Assembly (NCBI GenBank): GCA_033980235.1
Contig: CM067072.1
Coordinates: 13,900,371-13,964,370, forward strand
Source of the DNA: Diadema setosum
Taxonomy: Eukaryota > Echinodermata > Echinoidea > Diadematoida > Diadematidae
Direction of reading: 5' to 3'
DNA: 64,000 nt
In this document: in pieces, positions 1-13,000 of the stretch
How the letters are laid out: each line of letters starts with the position of its first letter
Position numbering within the stretch: position 1 is the stretch's first letter
The notes under the pieces: generated by a model
The model's database searches: none
What the model saw: only the letters and a program-made list of their open reading frames with translations
Told to the model about the DNA's origin: nothing
Translations under genes and position numbers: made by a program

Positions 1-99
1 CAATGTCCAATGAATTTATGATATGTCCAACTTCCAGTTCTTACTATGATAAAACTTAAATATTTGACTCATTAAGAAAAAGGACTTTTAATGTTTTTA

Positions 100-192
100 T
101 TGGGTTTTTTTGGGGGGCCACCAAAACTTTGAAATTGAGGATTTTGGTGGCCCCATCGGGCCACCAAACAAAATAGTTAGTGTGGAGCCCTG
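100..192 (-). mobile_element. fragment of CAGGGCTC-ended MITE
   Basis: The end TTAGTGTGGAGCCCTG at 192 and the inner TTTTGGTGGCC...GGGCCACCAAA block match the left end of the element at 34710-34942 read on the other strand (TTAGTGTCGAGCCCTG). The other terminus is not seen, so the copy is truncated or strongly diverged. Confidence 0.6.
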
Positions 193-2091
193 ACATATAT
201 ATATATATATATTGCACTGTCTGAGTGTTGCTTATGATGTGGTTTTTTTTTTCAACATGTAAGTACAACACGTTTTTTCAGATGCGATTTTTTAATACCG
301 TTAAGCTAAAATGGTGACATAGATTATTATATCACTGAAGTTGTCGTAACAATTTTTGCGTAGATAAAAGTATTTTTGAGATCGCATGTTTGAATATTGA
401 AATGTCACTCTGTATTTCGAATTTTTGCTTCGATATTTCACGCAATCGAATGTAAGCACCTCTTTAGTCCATATCTACACTGCAAGGAGACAATAAAGCA
501 CGGCAATTACATACTCAACGTCGTTACGCAATAAAAAGTGTCGAACATTAAATTTTATTTCCATTGATCTGTTTTGATTTTTATGCAGAGGTCACATTAT
601 TTCTGAAATAAAATATGTTTCTTTATTGTTCTGAAACTTCTTTTAAGGGAAGGGAAAACGACTGGAATACCGCGAAGTAACACATTCCTTCCCAAATTAA
701 CTCATTTTTATAATATTTCATCGTAAGGCCATAAAGTATTCTATAAAATGCTATTTTATGTTGAAAGAGGCTTAATAGGGAATTAGAAACGGCTGGAATA
801 CAGACCAGAGCTCCAGGGCCAACTCGCAAGGTGGAGTCCCTGATCTTGTCAGACCCCAGACTGGACAATGGTCAGTGACAGGCTAAAGCCCCAGGAATTC
901 CAAGCCTATTCGGCATATTTTCTGGGACGTAAACAGCTCTGGCGACTTTGGGGGACCAACGCGTTCACTCGCCCGTCCAGCCGCGGGATATAATCCCCAA
1001 TGGGCCCTGTTCCCGCGCCACTCGAGTGAGGGCGCCTTCTCCGTAAAAGGAGCAAAAAATCTTAGATTATGATTAAAAATATGATTAATACCTTTTCGCT
1101 ATACGTCGTGCCGGTCATTACGACACGGCGCCGGACTAACACTTACGAGACTATCAAATACCTCAAAATATCATCTGTAAGATATGATTTAGATTACATT
1201 CTATCATCATACATGAAAATTGTATGGAATTGAGTCATCAAAATTCGAGTCATCTTTAATATTCAAACAACGTGACATGTAACAGTAGACGGACACCAGT
1301 TCTGCGTTTTGGTAGATTGTCGGTTTTGTAAATGTATTTTGGAAGATATTGATACAGCATTTTGCGAATGGTAAACGCATTAGGCGCAGCGGCGTCCTGT
1401 TCCTCGCCGTCGCCATACTACTGTTTAACCCTCTGCACGCCGCACTGATTTCCTGTCTATAGGTATGTTTGTGAAATTTTTGCACATGACTCAATGGAAC
1501 AAAAAGGGTTTAGAGGAATTTATTATATGTCTTTTCACCGGATATATTAAGGAAGCAATACAAGGAGTACATGTACAGCGCGATAAACATACATGAATGG
1601 CCAACAATCTGGAAACCATTAAAAAGAGTGCTTAACTTTACATTTAAAGAGGCTATAAATATTCTGTTATGTATTTCAAAATAATGGATAAAGGAAATAA
1701 GGTGATTAAAGGAAGGTTTTTTTTCACATTTCGAAATTTGTATCATGTGGCTGTAAAATCGTGAAAAGAATAATTAACACGTAGAAATTTGGAGATTTTT
1801 TTTTTTTTTTTTTTTTTTTAGTATCTAAAAAGCCTTTCAAACAATGAGAAGGTACTATTTTTCTTTAATATCTTACTAATATGAAGTCATCTAAACAACT
1901 TCACAAGGGGTTGACCGCAGTACAAGTAGCCAGCAAAAATGATGAATAGATTTTGGCTCATCATCAAAAAAAAAAGAAGAAGAAGAAAAAAACAAAGAAA
2001 AAACACACACACATACACACATTCGGTTGCCCCTTCTCCTAATCTTTATGTAAAAGAAAAAGTATTTTGTTGCAATGGCTATGTGAAAATC
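193..2091. other. no gene seen; AT-rich unique-looking DNA
   Basis: This interval holds a short AT run at 197-212, a poly-T tract at about 1798-1819 and a GC-richer patch at 940-1045 (words such as CCGCGGGATATAATCC). I see nothing else. Confidence 0.5.
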
Positions 2092-2646
2092 TTAAAGTGA
2101 ACCAAAACCCAAAGAGAAATGTGGATTGACTGAAAGTAGCAACATTAGTAGAACACATTAGTGAAGGTTTGAGGAAAATTGGAAAATTGATGCAAAAGTT
2201 ATGAATTTTAAAAGTTTTGGTGTTGGAACCGCTGGATGAGGAGACTACTAGAGGTTATGACGTCATGGGTGGACAACAATATGAAGAAAATGTAAAGGGA
2301 ATTCCACAATAATTCATTTTTCATGAAAATAACACATTCCATCAGCTTGATACTGACATAATTATGTTATGGTTAGTAATTATTCCCCCTGCTTTTTGAA
2401 AGCGGCTAGTCAAGTGCTCTTTCATTATGCTAGAAAAGTGAAAACCTGTTGCATTTTCTTTATAATTGTTGTCCACACATGATGTCATAAACTCAAGTAT
2501 AGTCTCCTCATCCAGCGGCTTTAAAAATTCATAAATTTTGCATCACCGATTGTCTGATTTTCATTAAACTTTCACTGATGTGTTCTTCTAAATGTTGCTG
2601 CTTTCACTCAATCCACATTTTTCTTTGGGTTTTGGTTTCCTTTTAA
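2092..2646. mobile_element. foldback MITE, family 2, copy 1
   Basis: TTAA at 2092-2095 and TTAA at 2643-2646 flank a 555-bp sequence whose two halves are inverted copies. The left arm runs through ACCAAAACCCAAAG and GTGGATTGACTGAAAG to CCGCTGGATGAGGAGACTAC. The right arm returns through GTCTCCTCATCCAGCGG and CACTCAATCCACA to CTTTGGGTTTTGGTTT. There is no coding capacity. TTAA ends are typical of piggyBac-type non-autonomous elements, so that is the inferred class. A related copy is at 62665-63232. Confidence 0.8.
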
Positions 2647-3059
2647 TAAGAAGACCTCAACTGAGTCTCACAAAATACTCTTAAAATTACTGTCATGGAT
2701 CTCTGTTCAATCAATGTCTGATTTACAATGTATTTATGAATGATGTAAAGAAAATAATTTCTTTTTTTTTATTTCGAGTATAATAAGCCAGTTCGCAGTT
2801 CCACCTTGCAGCAGGGAGAATATCAGTTATTTCAACATATTTAATCTAATCTAATCATATTTTATTCCATTTATTTTCCATATCCAAAAATTATCAGAAA
2901 GTAACAATAATAATTTTGAACATGCAGTCAGTACATAATACGTGGGTAACAACAAGTTGAGGGAATCCGTAGCTTTTATTCTTTTTTTTTTAAAGAAGAG
3001 ATTTTGAAGAACTCTCTTTATATACTTTCTTTATATATTTCTACTATTGTGATGTCTCA

Positions 3060-3265
3060 AGGTGTTAAAGTATAGCCTTCTTATCCGACGATGACAGCAC
3101 ATGATGGACTTAACCAAAACCGTTAACATTCGTGGTTGCTATGGTTACTTTTGAACGGACTGTGTGATTTTCTTAAGGAAGTTTCACTGATGCGTTCCAC
3201 CAATGGTTATCTATTCGCTGAATCCACGTCGTGTATGTTTGGGGTAATAGCATCCGCCTTAAAGA
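3060..3265. repeat. degenerate half copy of the family 2 foldback element
   Basis: The segment GTTTCACTGATGCGTTCCAC and the following CGCTGAATCCAC resemble the right arm of the element at 2092-2646 (TTTCACTGATGTGTTCTTC, CACTCAATCCAC). The similarity is partial. Confidence 0.45.
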
Positions 3266-3298
3266 AACATTCAGATCTTATTTAGACCAGGGCCTTAA

Positions 3299-3331
3299 AA
3301 AACAAACAAACAAACAAACAAACAAACAAAA
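3299..3331. repeat. (AAAC)n microsatellite
   Basis: About eight AAAC units. A C10 run followed by CA repeats lies nearby at 3479-3501. Confidence 0.9.
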
Positions 3332-3939
3332 GAAGCAATCACACTAAACTAATAAATGAGCTGTAAAAACTGTAACAACTACAAAAGTTTAATGAAAACC
3401 GCATATTCCCGAATGAGCATTGACCCTTGACCCAACCAACCACCATGCACTGCCCCGCCCCGTGGCCCCGGAGGACGCCCCCCCCCCCCACACACACACA
3501 CCCATACACACTGAAAGCCACTCTCTATCAAACGCAGTAGCACCATACACACATGCAAGGATAGGTAATCATATGAATCATTAAATCACTTCCTTCACCT
3601 GGAAGAATGGATATTTGTGTTTAAATGTCGTCAAATATTCTGAAAAGCTGTTCCATGACATTTGCTCCTGTGACAATTGCGCCCATGAAATATAATTATG
3701 CACGCTGAGCTAAACATAAATTCTACCCACAAACATAACCCTAACTCTATTCCTAATCCTCACATCAAACTAAACCTATATATATATTTTTTTTTTAAAA
3801 TTATCACAACCTTAGTGATCCTAAGCCCTTAGGAGAAAATAAGACCAGAGCAATTGTCGCAGGAGCAAATGTCGTGTCACCCTGGAAAAGCGAGACGATT
3901 TTAAAGTGCATGTACTGAGGGAATGAGCAGCGTATATTT

Positions 3940-4060
3940 AGAGACTGAAAGAGAGAGAGAGAAAAAAAAAGAGAAAAATTAAAGAAAGAAAGAAAGAAAG
4001 GCGAAGAGATAGAAGAAGAAAGATTAGAAAGAAGAGAGCTTCGGGAGAGGGAGGATGGGA
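3940..4060. repeat. purine-rich GA/GAAA tract
   Basis: The tract contains (GA)n at about 3950-3961, (GAAA)n at about 3984-4000 and further GA-rich sequence to about 4055. The serine/phenylalanine-rich open frames on the other strand here are translations of this tract. Confidence 0.85.
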
Positions 4061-4399
4061 GTACAGGAGAGCCATTTTTTCCCCTCCGGCTTTCTGCTAA
4101 ACGCGAGTATTGACTCACCTGACTCCACATTGAATTATGCTATCAAAATCAAATTCAAGTTGAATAACAGGGTTCGGAGATTTAATTTCGAGTTTGGCCC
4201 GCTGTTCCTCAAGTTATTAATCTTTAGGGGGAAAAAAGAGAAAGAAGAGAAAGAAAGAAGTTGGATGACGGGAAGAAAAAAAAATAACCAGCTCTCATAC
4301 CTGCTGGTTCGTGCATAACCCGTGCTTTTATACGTACACGCCCAGTTTTCTTTAACTCGTTTACGCTTGCAGAGGAGCGTCAGCGGAGACCACACGGTA

Positions 4400-7260
4400 A
4401 GAGTTCGGCCCAGGTCACCGTGACGCGTCGCTATGACAAATTCGAGCGCAGTTGGTGATCGCCGTCGCTCGAACGAAAATATTTATGACATGTTCCCAAC
4501 ATGGCCATGTTCCCCTGTAATTGGGAGAAGGGGGTCAAACGCGAGCCCAGGTTTGGGTACCATATGGCACTTTGATGGTTCATCTGCGCCGAGGATGGAA
4601 AAAAAAAATATGTATATGTATTATATACATAATCATATACAACCTGGAACCAGCCAAACGATCACCGAGGCAAAATGCATGTGCTGGGTGCATGGTGCTA
4701 ATAGCTGCTGATACATGCTACAAGTTAGGATTTCCCGCCTGTTGGCGGACTTGTTCAGACGGGTTGTTTAATCCTCACAAATCACGAGTAAACATCCGAT
4801 AAACGTCGCAGCATTCACACTCTCTCTAACGCTTTAAACGCAATTCTGTACAGCTCGGAGCATTCTAAACCACATTATATATCATTCATGAAATGAAAGC
4901 TACTCAAAGTCGTCTCATAACCAAAATTCAGCTTATCTTCATAATCTGATAATCATTCCATTATGTTTTGCATATATACATCTATCTCGCTTTCCATTTA
5001 GTTTTTGTTATGCACATTAATCATAATAGTAAATTTTGAAATCCAAATCCCAAAATCCAATGTAAAGAAAGTACACATCATTTTCGATGTAATCACAGTT
5101 CTGTGGTGTGTGTCGCATGGTAGAAACACGAAGCAAATATTCTTAATTATTAATGTGTAGTGTCGTTATAAATCCATAGGATACAAAACGTAGCACATCC
5201 ACAAGTGAGTAACGATGGCCTAGCTCAATCCTATATCTTCTTCGCGGAAAGTGGATCATTGCGTTTTTAAACGAAATAATTAAAAGAGCGTTCGTAATTT
5301 CATCCCTCATGTTCACTCATGTACTGCATCATGTTAACAAAGGAAAGAACAACGAAATCCCCAAACGAGGCGTGTTGTATTCAATAGCTAGCACCTGCTG
5401 GCATTGCGAGGACGTACACACGTACGTAATCGTGCTACTCCCGAATGTGCAAGTTATACAGCCAGTTTGCAGTAGGTAAGCAAACGACACACCTTGTTAC
5501 GTGGTAGGTCAGTGCGTACGTGATATTTCATTCATAAAAAGAAATGAATGTAAATTTCCTGTCAAACATATCTTGGATATTTCGATGTTACGTGTTCCTA
5601 CAGAAGGGAAGAGCACGACTTCCAGATAAGATAGCGTCTGCAGCTTTCCAAAGCCACTTCCGGAAAAAGGCGTGAACCTCTATGCATTCCGGATAAATAT
5701 TCTCAGTTATCATATCTTTCTTTCGGTCTTTGTTTCTTCCTTTTCAAGGGATGTCTTGCCGCTTTCCATTTTAAACGAAAAAAAAAAAGTTACGAGAGGA
5801 ATACGCTAAGGGGAGCAATCTGGAAGAACAACGTTTAAAACATCGATGGGAACCAGCACAACAAAGCCAATCAAACTGCGTCGCTGTGTAGTCTGCGGCC
5901 GATACTGGAAATAATATATCGATACTCTGTACATCTTCGAGTGTAAATAGCGCCATCTCTTGAAGTGTTACCGGTCGCTATCACTTGTTGACTCTGAATT
6001 TACTGCTGGCGTGGATATCAATTGTTTATACCGTGCTGTTCGGGACTTCATACTCTTCTTTGGTCCGTTTGTTGAATGGGAGATGGAAGAACTCATGAGT
6101 ATTAGCGGGATCGCCCCTTCTGCCCTTCCGCTCTGTCAAGAGGCAGTAAAGTTTGCATACAATGAAACCCTGTTTTAAAACTCCACTTTTTTCCGTTCGA
6201 CGGTTACTCGAGGGTAAAGGTTTGAAGAACCTCTGGAGTGGATATAAAATCAAGCCCCTCTCTCTCCCCCTTTTGCGACCTCTTTTTATTTTTTTAAACC
6301 AAATCTTATGTCTTTGACCTCATCGGATCAGCGAACTGTTACGAGAAAATTTAAGAAGACACATCCTCAGTCTCATCAGGATGTTTCTATTCAGAAAGTT
6401 CTACAGTGAGAGCTCTGAAGTGATATGAGTGTGAGAATCGATATCACTGGCAATTTGGCGGTTCGAGGACGCTAACCACAGTCAAGATACGTACCGATTC
6501 AAAAACGATATGCTGTTAGAGATGGCAAAGATAAAATAGGGCTATGTTACACAACATTGTCTTGAGTGTTTTTCATTTGATACGCCGAGAGCAAATGGGT
6601 ATCTTCTTTATCAATCTTATATGTCACTACTATTGCCGAGTGTAAAAATGTGAAACTTGAATAATTCTATATTTCCTTGTTTTAAGTACGATCTTAGAGA
6701 AACATCTATTCGTTTGATTTTTCGGTTGAACGGCAGCTGAAGAGAAAGCAATAACCGCTGCATCAAATCAAAGATTGTCATAGTTGTAATAAAATAAGAT
6801 AAGATAAAATAAAATGCCAGTGACGGTCTTACACCAAAGAAAACCGATTTGCTGAACGCAAAGTCCGATGAATCATCAAAGCTTGTTAAACGTTTCTTAT
6901 CGCCATTTTAGATACCTTGCCACTTAGCAGTCAATTTCGGGAGATTCGTGCTGGTTTATATAGTCTCGAAAGAGCTGGGAAATTTCAAACAAACTCCTCG
7001 AATTTTCGCCTTGCTTGCTTTTTCTTTCTTGCTTGCTTTTTGTTTGTTTGTTTCTTTGGTTGTTTGTGTGTGTGTGTTTGCTTGTTTGTTTGTATGTGTG
7101 TGTCTGGTTTGGCTGGCTTCTACGTTAGTTCTACAGTGATGCCTTTATTACAGTGCAGCTTTCAGACGTTTGTATTTCACATGACGTTTACTAATCAAGC
7201 CAGTTCGTAATTAGCTCATGTACACATTGGTACAAATGACCTTTCGTTTTTCTCAGTTGG
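4400..7260. other. no gene seen
   Basis: Mostly unique-looking sequence. A GT/TTTG-rich run is present at 7040-7105. Open frames of 60-97 codons show no recognisable motif. Confidence 0.45.
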
Positions 7261-8052
7261 TAAAGGCCCGGTCCCACTGCACTTACGGATGCAAAGAGGA
7301 TGTAAAGCGTACAAAAAATCTTGCCATCCGTTGGAAAACGCTACGAATCCGCTGTGTACCCATCGCATACGTGTTTCATCCGCTCTATCCATCGAGCATC
7401 CGTCCACTGTGATTTCATCTGCGCATAAAGTTTTAAGCTGCTTAAAACTTTTAGAACGGATGAACTTTCCGCTGTGTACGATGTAAATCCGCGACATACG
7501 AGCAACAAACGTTGTATGTCCGTGCGGCATCCCTTAAACGTCCGCTGCATCCTTTCTGCATCCTCTGGGCATCCTCGCAACTCACATCCGCTGCAGCTAA
7601 AAACGGAAAGAGGGAGGAAAGATATGGTACGTGTAACGTCTTTACATCGTTAATAGCACGTTAATAGAAAGGATGTAAGCGTATGCATCTCGTATCTAAA
7701 GCATTTCGAAAGCATCCCCTCTGCATCCGCTCTGCATCCGCTCTGCATCCACTCTGCATCCGCTTTTTCTGCTATGCGTCCGTTTCGCAATTATCTCCGG
7801 TAACCCCTTCGGAGCTGTCATCCCCTTCCATCCGCTTTCATCCGCTAGGCTTCCGATGAACATCCGTTTGACATCCCCACTACATAATACCCACGTCCGT
7901 TCTATTTCCGTTCTGTTACCGCCAATTTTCGCCAATTTTGTCAATTTCTGGAGCGGATGAAAGCGGATGAAGCCATCCCCGAATTTTTGCTCGTCCGCTG
8001 TGTCCTTTCTGCATACGCTTTGTGTCCGTCGGCCAGTGGGACCGGGCCTTTA
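7261..8052. mobile_element. 792-bp non-autonomous element with 19-bp terminal inverted repeats
   Basis: The left end reads TAAAGGCCCGGTCCCACTG (7261-7279) and the right end (8034-8052) is its exact reverse complement. The interior has many copies of the word GCATCCGC or CATCCGCT (dense at 7725-7770), a degenerate short tandem repeat. No transposase frame is visible, so the element would depend on a helper elsewhere. No target duplication is obvious at the flanks. Confidence 0.85.
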
Positions 8053-8525
8053 GGCACTTCACTCGTTTTCAACGCGGCATAATGCATATGCTTGTCCGAT
8101 GTAACAATTTATGGAATTCATGTTCAAGCAAAGAATGAATTCGCGTTGAGATCAGGTGATCAGAATACTCCATCAGTTGACAATTTAGCAGGCATCCATT
8201 TCATTGTTTTGTATTGAATGCAATCACAGCCTATTTCCTTTTATATTGCGAAATACCATTTTTGCTGTCAGGTGGATGTACTGGCAAGCACCATTTAGAT
8301 AAGGATCACACGAATAATCATTGCGTCATAGATGCTTATCTCAATGAATCTATTAACCCAAATGCCTGTTGGTACAAATTACCTTTTTTTCTGCTCATGC
8401 GCAAAGTGAAATTACGAACTGGTCTATTCTCCTTGCATTTTTCCCGAAATAGAGGGGAGAGGGCGCACTTGACTCTCTCAAAACAGGATTCAAGAGGGCG
8501 CGCTTCGCAAGTCTATTTGATCCTT

Positions 8526-8549
8526 GCAACAACAACAACAACAACAACG
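8526..8549. repeat. (CAA)n microsatellite
   Basis: About eight CAA units. Confidence 0.9.
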
Positions 8550-8676
8550 AAATTGCCACTTTGCTGAAAAAGAGACCACGTGAGGATAAAAAAACAAAAA
8601 CAAAAATAAAAAACGCATTCCGACCATCTTGACGTCATGAACTCATCGTTGGGTGCTTCAACAACCTGACTTAGCT

Positions 8677-8677
8677 T

Positions 8678-8710
<33 letters not shown>

Positions 8711-8787
8711 TACTACTACTTCTTATTATTATTATCTTACATGATGATGATGATGATGATGATGATTAATGATAATAATAATAATTG
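8677..8787. repeat. compound trinucleotide repeat cluster
   Basis: Adjacent short runs of TTC, TAC, TTA, ATG and ATA units occupy about 110 bp. Confidence 0.9.
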
Positions 8788-8841
8788 TTTGTTTGGGTCC
8801 CTGGGTGCTGACTCTTTACCGACTACGCTTACATCGACGCT

Positions 8842-8843
8842 AG

Positions 8844-8877
<34 letters not shown>

Positions 8878-8879
8878 GA
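8842..8879. repeat. (TTG)n microsatellite
   Basis: About twelve TTG units. Confidence 0.9.
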
Positions 8880-9479
8880 TGATTTGGTTTTAATGGCGTG
8901 TATCACTCAAGATTGAGTATTTACGCTAGAGCAGAAAGAAAGATGCTTGTCTTAATCCAGACTAACAGATTATGTGTGTGATTATGTACCGTATGCCAGC
9001 AATCTTCCCTCTACGCACATCAATCTAACGTTTCGTTATCTCTCTCTCTCGAGAAACACTGGTGAGACCTAAGCAAATTTTAGACAAGTATAAATGCTCA
9101 GAACTGTAAAAAGGAAAGCGCTGTTAAGATAGTTCCTTTATCGACTGGCCTTTTTTTTTCTCAGAAACCAACCCATACGCTTAGAGCCTGTGTTCTTTTT
9201 TTTTTTTCTTTCTTTTTTTTTTCGTTATTTTTCTTTCTTTACCTATTTCGCGTGATTTTTAGCGCGGCGGTGTCAAGATCGGATTAACAAGCCACTCTCA
9301 CTGGAGAACAAAGGCGGAGAATGCCAGATGCAAGGGAGGTGTGATGCGGGAACAATAGGGGCAAACGTCATCGTCAGATCGTGAGAAGAGGGTGGCTTGG
9401 ACAATAGGAGGGTGGAAAAAGTACACCTTACCGACACTTTGACACATCGATCAGACTCTGTAATGAAGACGATGGACGA

Positions 9480-9645
9480 GGCACAGAGGTAGAAGACGAT
9501 GCTGAATGAAGAAGACGAAAAGGATGAGAAGACGAAGAGAAAGAAAGAAGAAGGAGGGGGAGAAGGAAAGGGGAAAGAAGAAGAAATATAGAACAAAAAT
9601 AAGGAGAAGAAGAAGTAGAATGAAGAGGAGGAGAAAGACGAAGTT
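9480..9645. repeat. purine-rich GAA/GGA tract
   Basis: Degenerate AGAAGA/GGAGAA sequence. It accounts for the serine-rich frame on the other strand (9273-9689), which I do not accept as a gene. Confidence 0.85.
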
Positions 9646-9689
9646 TGAAGGCAGGCTTGTAATTTGAATGAAGCTTTCATTATACTCAT

Positions 9690-10867
9690 TTCCAGCTCAC
9701 GTCAAAACGACAATAATTTCATTTTATTTCGTTTATTGAATTTTTCTTTTTCAGCAAAGAATATAAGTGTGCAAAACATATCATGGAAAAAAGCAATAGG
9801 CCTGTACCACCCTAAAGTATTCTGTATATATCAACATAATATAAACACAATAAAATGTAATTGAGAGGCAAGAAGCAAAATATTTACTAAATAATCTTGA
9901 AAATGTTAAAAGTAAGAAGAACAATAATTTTACCCATCTAACAACTAGAGTGTGAACAACAGACACTTTCTAAAATTATGTATATCGGCCATGAGCCACA
10001 GTTTTTGACACAAGTGAATGACTTCGTTTGAAGAAACGATAGAAACTCAAAGGAATACGGGACGCCCAGTATACTAGTAGTCAAAGTGACTGAACGCAGC
10101 TGATCGTTTCTTAAAAAGCAATGGAAACATTTTGTCTTTCAGCTCCGTCAGAGATTTCCAACTAAGCCACGAGAGACTAAAGGACTACATGACTGCCAAT
10201 GTAGGGATGAGGATCACTGATTGAGGCATCAGAGTTTGAAATATAGCCATTCTGCAAACATTATAAGAACATGGATGCACGTGTCCGTATGTCACCGGTC
10301 TTTCATGATCTCAAACAATCTGGTTACTAACACCTCCCTCGCAACCATGATGAGATTATCGACAAGACAAGCTAGTCTAACTCACAGGTCTCTTCCTTGA
10401 TTTCGTTCTTTCTTTCTTCTTTATTTCTGTTCTGTCCAGTGAACACTATCATAAAGATTCTTTACCGTAGGTTCGCTGTTGCCACATACAGAAGCCCAAT
10501 TCCAAGCTCCATAATCATACGATTCCTTGCAACTGAGATGATCGAGAAAGATAGACGGTTCAGTCAAGGATATCTACGTTTTTATTCAAGAAGAAAACAT
10601 TGAAGCCAAAAACAATACATGTATTATCCAGGGTCGAGAAAACACCTCTTTGCAACACCCCCAAAAAACGTATTTTTGTTTACAAAATGGAAGTGAGGGC
10701 TCTCTGCTGTACCTCATCGGTGTAGGCCCTACATGAATTCTTCCTTTTGAGTTGATGTGACTGGGGCCGAGGCTATTCCACATCACTCATCCTGCAACTT
10801 CAACCTGGCCTCAATACTTTCATTACCATAATTACTACTATCTTACTTCAAAAGAAGGGATGTTTTA
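9690..10867. other. no gene seen
   Basis: AT-rich unique-looking sequence with no recognisable coding segment or repeat. Confidence 0.45.
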
Positions 10868-10883
10868 ACACACACACACACAC

Positions 10884-10938
<55 letters not shown>
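10868..10938. repeat. (CA)n microsatellite
   Basis: About 35 CA units, with one interruption near 10884. Confidence 0.95.
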
Positions 10939-10942
<4 letters not shown>

Positions 10943-11636
10943 CTTTTACGTGTTCTATATTCAATTTCGTTCAGTACAATTTTACAAAAAGTAAGTCTTC
11001 TACTAATTAATGCTGCTTGATTTTATTGATACAGTTCCACGGTAAAAGGGTCTGTACTCAAAGAAACGGAAATGCAAACACATGAAAAAATACAAATAGT
11101 AAGAATTATTAATAAACATCTAATGAAATCATGTAGCGATTCTACTTGATTTAATGAAATTCCTTGCATATTTTCCAAGGTACCACCCACCACCTGTTCC
11201 CCCACCCCTTTCTCTTTTGGTAACTTTGTACATAACGGACATTTTAGCAAAAATCAAAGGCAACAGGACACCAAACTTTCTCAATTTTAAGTTTAGTCAC
11301 ATACTGTTTGATTATGAGCTCTGACACACATCTACTTAGTATTCTTTTTGATGAATAGAAGGCACGGGATAGGACTTTCTTTCTTTTTTTATGTTTACCA
11401 ACGGCAATTTATTCTTTACCCAAATCATGGAGCTCCTTTTAATCAAACTGACGACGACTTCGAAGGCGACTAGGTGGAACCATGAGTTGCTGACAGACCA
11501 CACAAGATGGCTTATGTGTAGCGGAGAATACTTGCACGGATTTCGAGTACATAAGCCTGAAAGAAGACGCTATGAATTACACTCACCCTCTTTTCTTTGT
11601 TTGGTTTGAATTTCACTTGGAAATCTTCCTATAACA

Positions 11637-11690
11637 ACCCCCCCCCCCCCTCCACACACACACACACACACCAGCACCCACACACACCTT
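11637..11690. repeat. poly-C followed by CA repeat
   Basis: A C run of about 14 bases followed by (CA)n with interruptions. Confidence 0.9.
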
Positions 11691-11739
11691 TCTCCTCCGC
11701 GTTTCAAAAGAAAACAACCGCTGTACACGTTGGTCTTTT

Positions 11740-11795
11740 TCGAAAGAGAGAGAGAGAGGGGGGGGGGGGGGAGGGGGAGAGATAGAATGAAAGAG
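11740..11795. repeat. GA repeat followed by poly-G
   Basis: GAGAGAGAGA followed by about a dozen G and further GGGGAGAGA sequence. A second G run lies at about 12095-12115. Confidence 0.9.
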
Positions 11796-11905
11796 AGGAA
11801 AGAGGGAGATCAGCCGAGAAGCACAAAAGAACAGGGGTATTATGTTGAGAAAAAGTGTCGAAGATACTTTCCGAAACTTTTGTTGGACTCCGCCCAAAGT
11901 TATAT

Positions 11906-11930
11906 ACCACGGAGCTATTAGCTCCATGGT
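11906..11930. repeat. mini palindrome, CCATGG/AGCTA family, copy 1
   Basis: ACCACGGAGCTA (11906-11917) and TAGCTCCATGGT (11919-11930) are inverted repeats with one mismatch and a 1-nt loop. The same arms recur at 16995-17021 and 43933-43957. Confidence 0.75.
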
Positions 11931-12507
11931 TATACAACGGAAGCCGTACAGAAGAACAAAGGTCTCGTTTCAAGTGTTGTCGATATGTGAGAGACAGCAA
12001 ACATTACAAAACATGAAGGTGGAAGTTGGTCCGAACTGAACGGAAAAGAAGCTGTGATAGTCCCTTGTATTGGACAATAATGGACGCGTTTACGGGGGGG
12101 GGGGGGGAGGGGGGAGCAGTGCAATGATCATAATATCTATTCTATATTCAAGTTAACTTTTACAGAGTAAAATCATGTAAACATATTTATACAATAACTT
12201 CTAGAAAGTCCTTGGAGTCTACAAAGAAGGGAAATGGGTAGGAATGATTTTTTTAATGTCAAATCTATGTCAAATATTACTCTAACGAGATTGGATAAAA
12301 TGACTTCAGAATGGCAGATTTTCGTTAAGAAAGCATTGGGTTAGTATTTATTCCCGTCAAATTGAAGATGTGCGCACATTTAAATGATGAGGGAGGTATT
12401 TCCCATCCCACCTCACTTTAGTGCAGGGTTTGGCAATTTGTCTTATTGTTCACTCGTTATCTTTGGTGACGATTATTTTGGCCATTTCTCTTAAAAATCA
12501 TAATAAA

Positions 12508-12509
<2 letters not shown>

Positions 12510-12560
<51 letters not shown>

Positions 12561-12562
12561 CA
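12510..12562. repeat. (CAA)n microsatellite
   Basis: About seventeen CAA units. Confidence 0.95.
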
Positions 12563-12925
12563 AAGGACATTCGTTGCAATCACATTGATACGAAAATGTG
12601 AGATGAGATTATGACGTCATAACCTCACATCATTCCCACAAGTCTGTACCCATCTGAACTATGACGTAAATTGTGTTTTTGGTGGATAATCTGTATAGTA
12701 GGCCTATACTTTTTTGAAATTTCATTAATCCTAAAGAAATAGTTTCGGGCGATCGACAACATTGCCTTTATTTGAAAGGAAACATTTCTATTTACATCCT
12801 TTTTTTTTTTAGTTCATATTATGAAGACAATAAAGACAAGAAATTTAGGGAAAGAATATGTGCCGGTTCAAGTGGAAACTTGAATGTGAAATGACAACAT
12901 CTGGCACATTGTGCGCCTGTGATCC

Positions 12926-12947
12926 CCCCCCCCCCCCCCTCTCTCTC

Positions 12948-12978
<31 letters not shown>

Positions 12979-13000
12979 ATCTATCTCTCTCTCTCTCTTT
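12926..13000. repeat. poly-C followed by CT repeat
   Basis: About fourteen C, then CT/CTAT repeats to about 13000. Confidence 0.95.

Noticed and set aside
9273..9689. 138-codon Ser/Phe-rich frame on the - strand
   Set aside because: It is produced by the purine-rich tract on the + strand.
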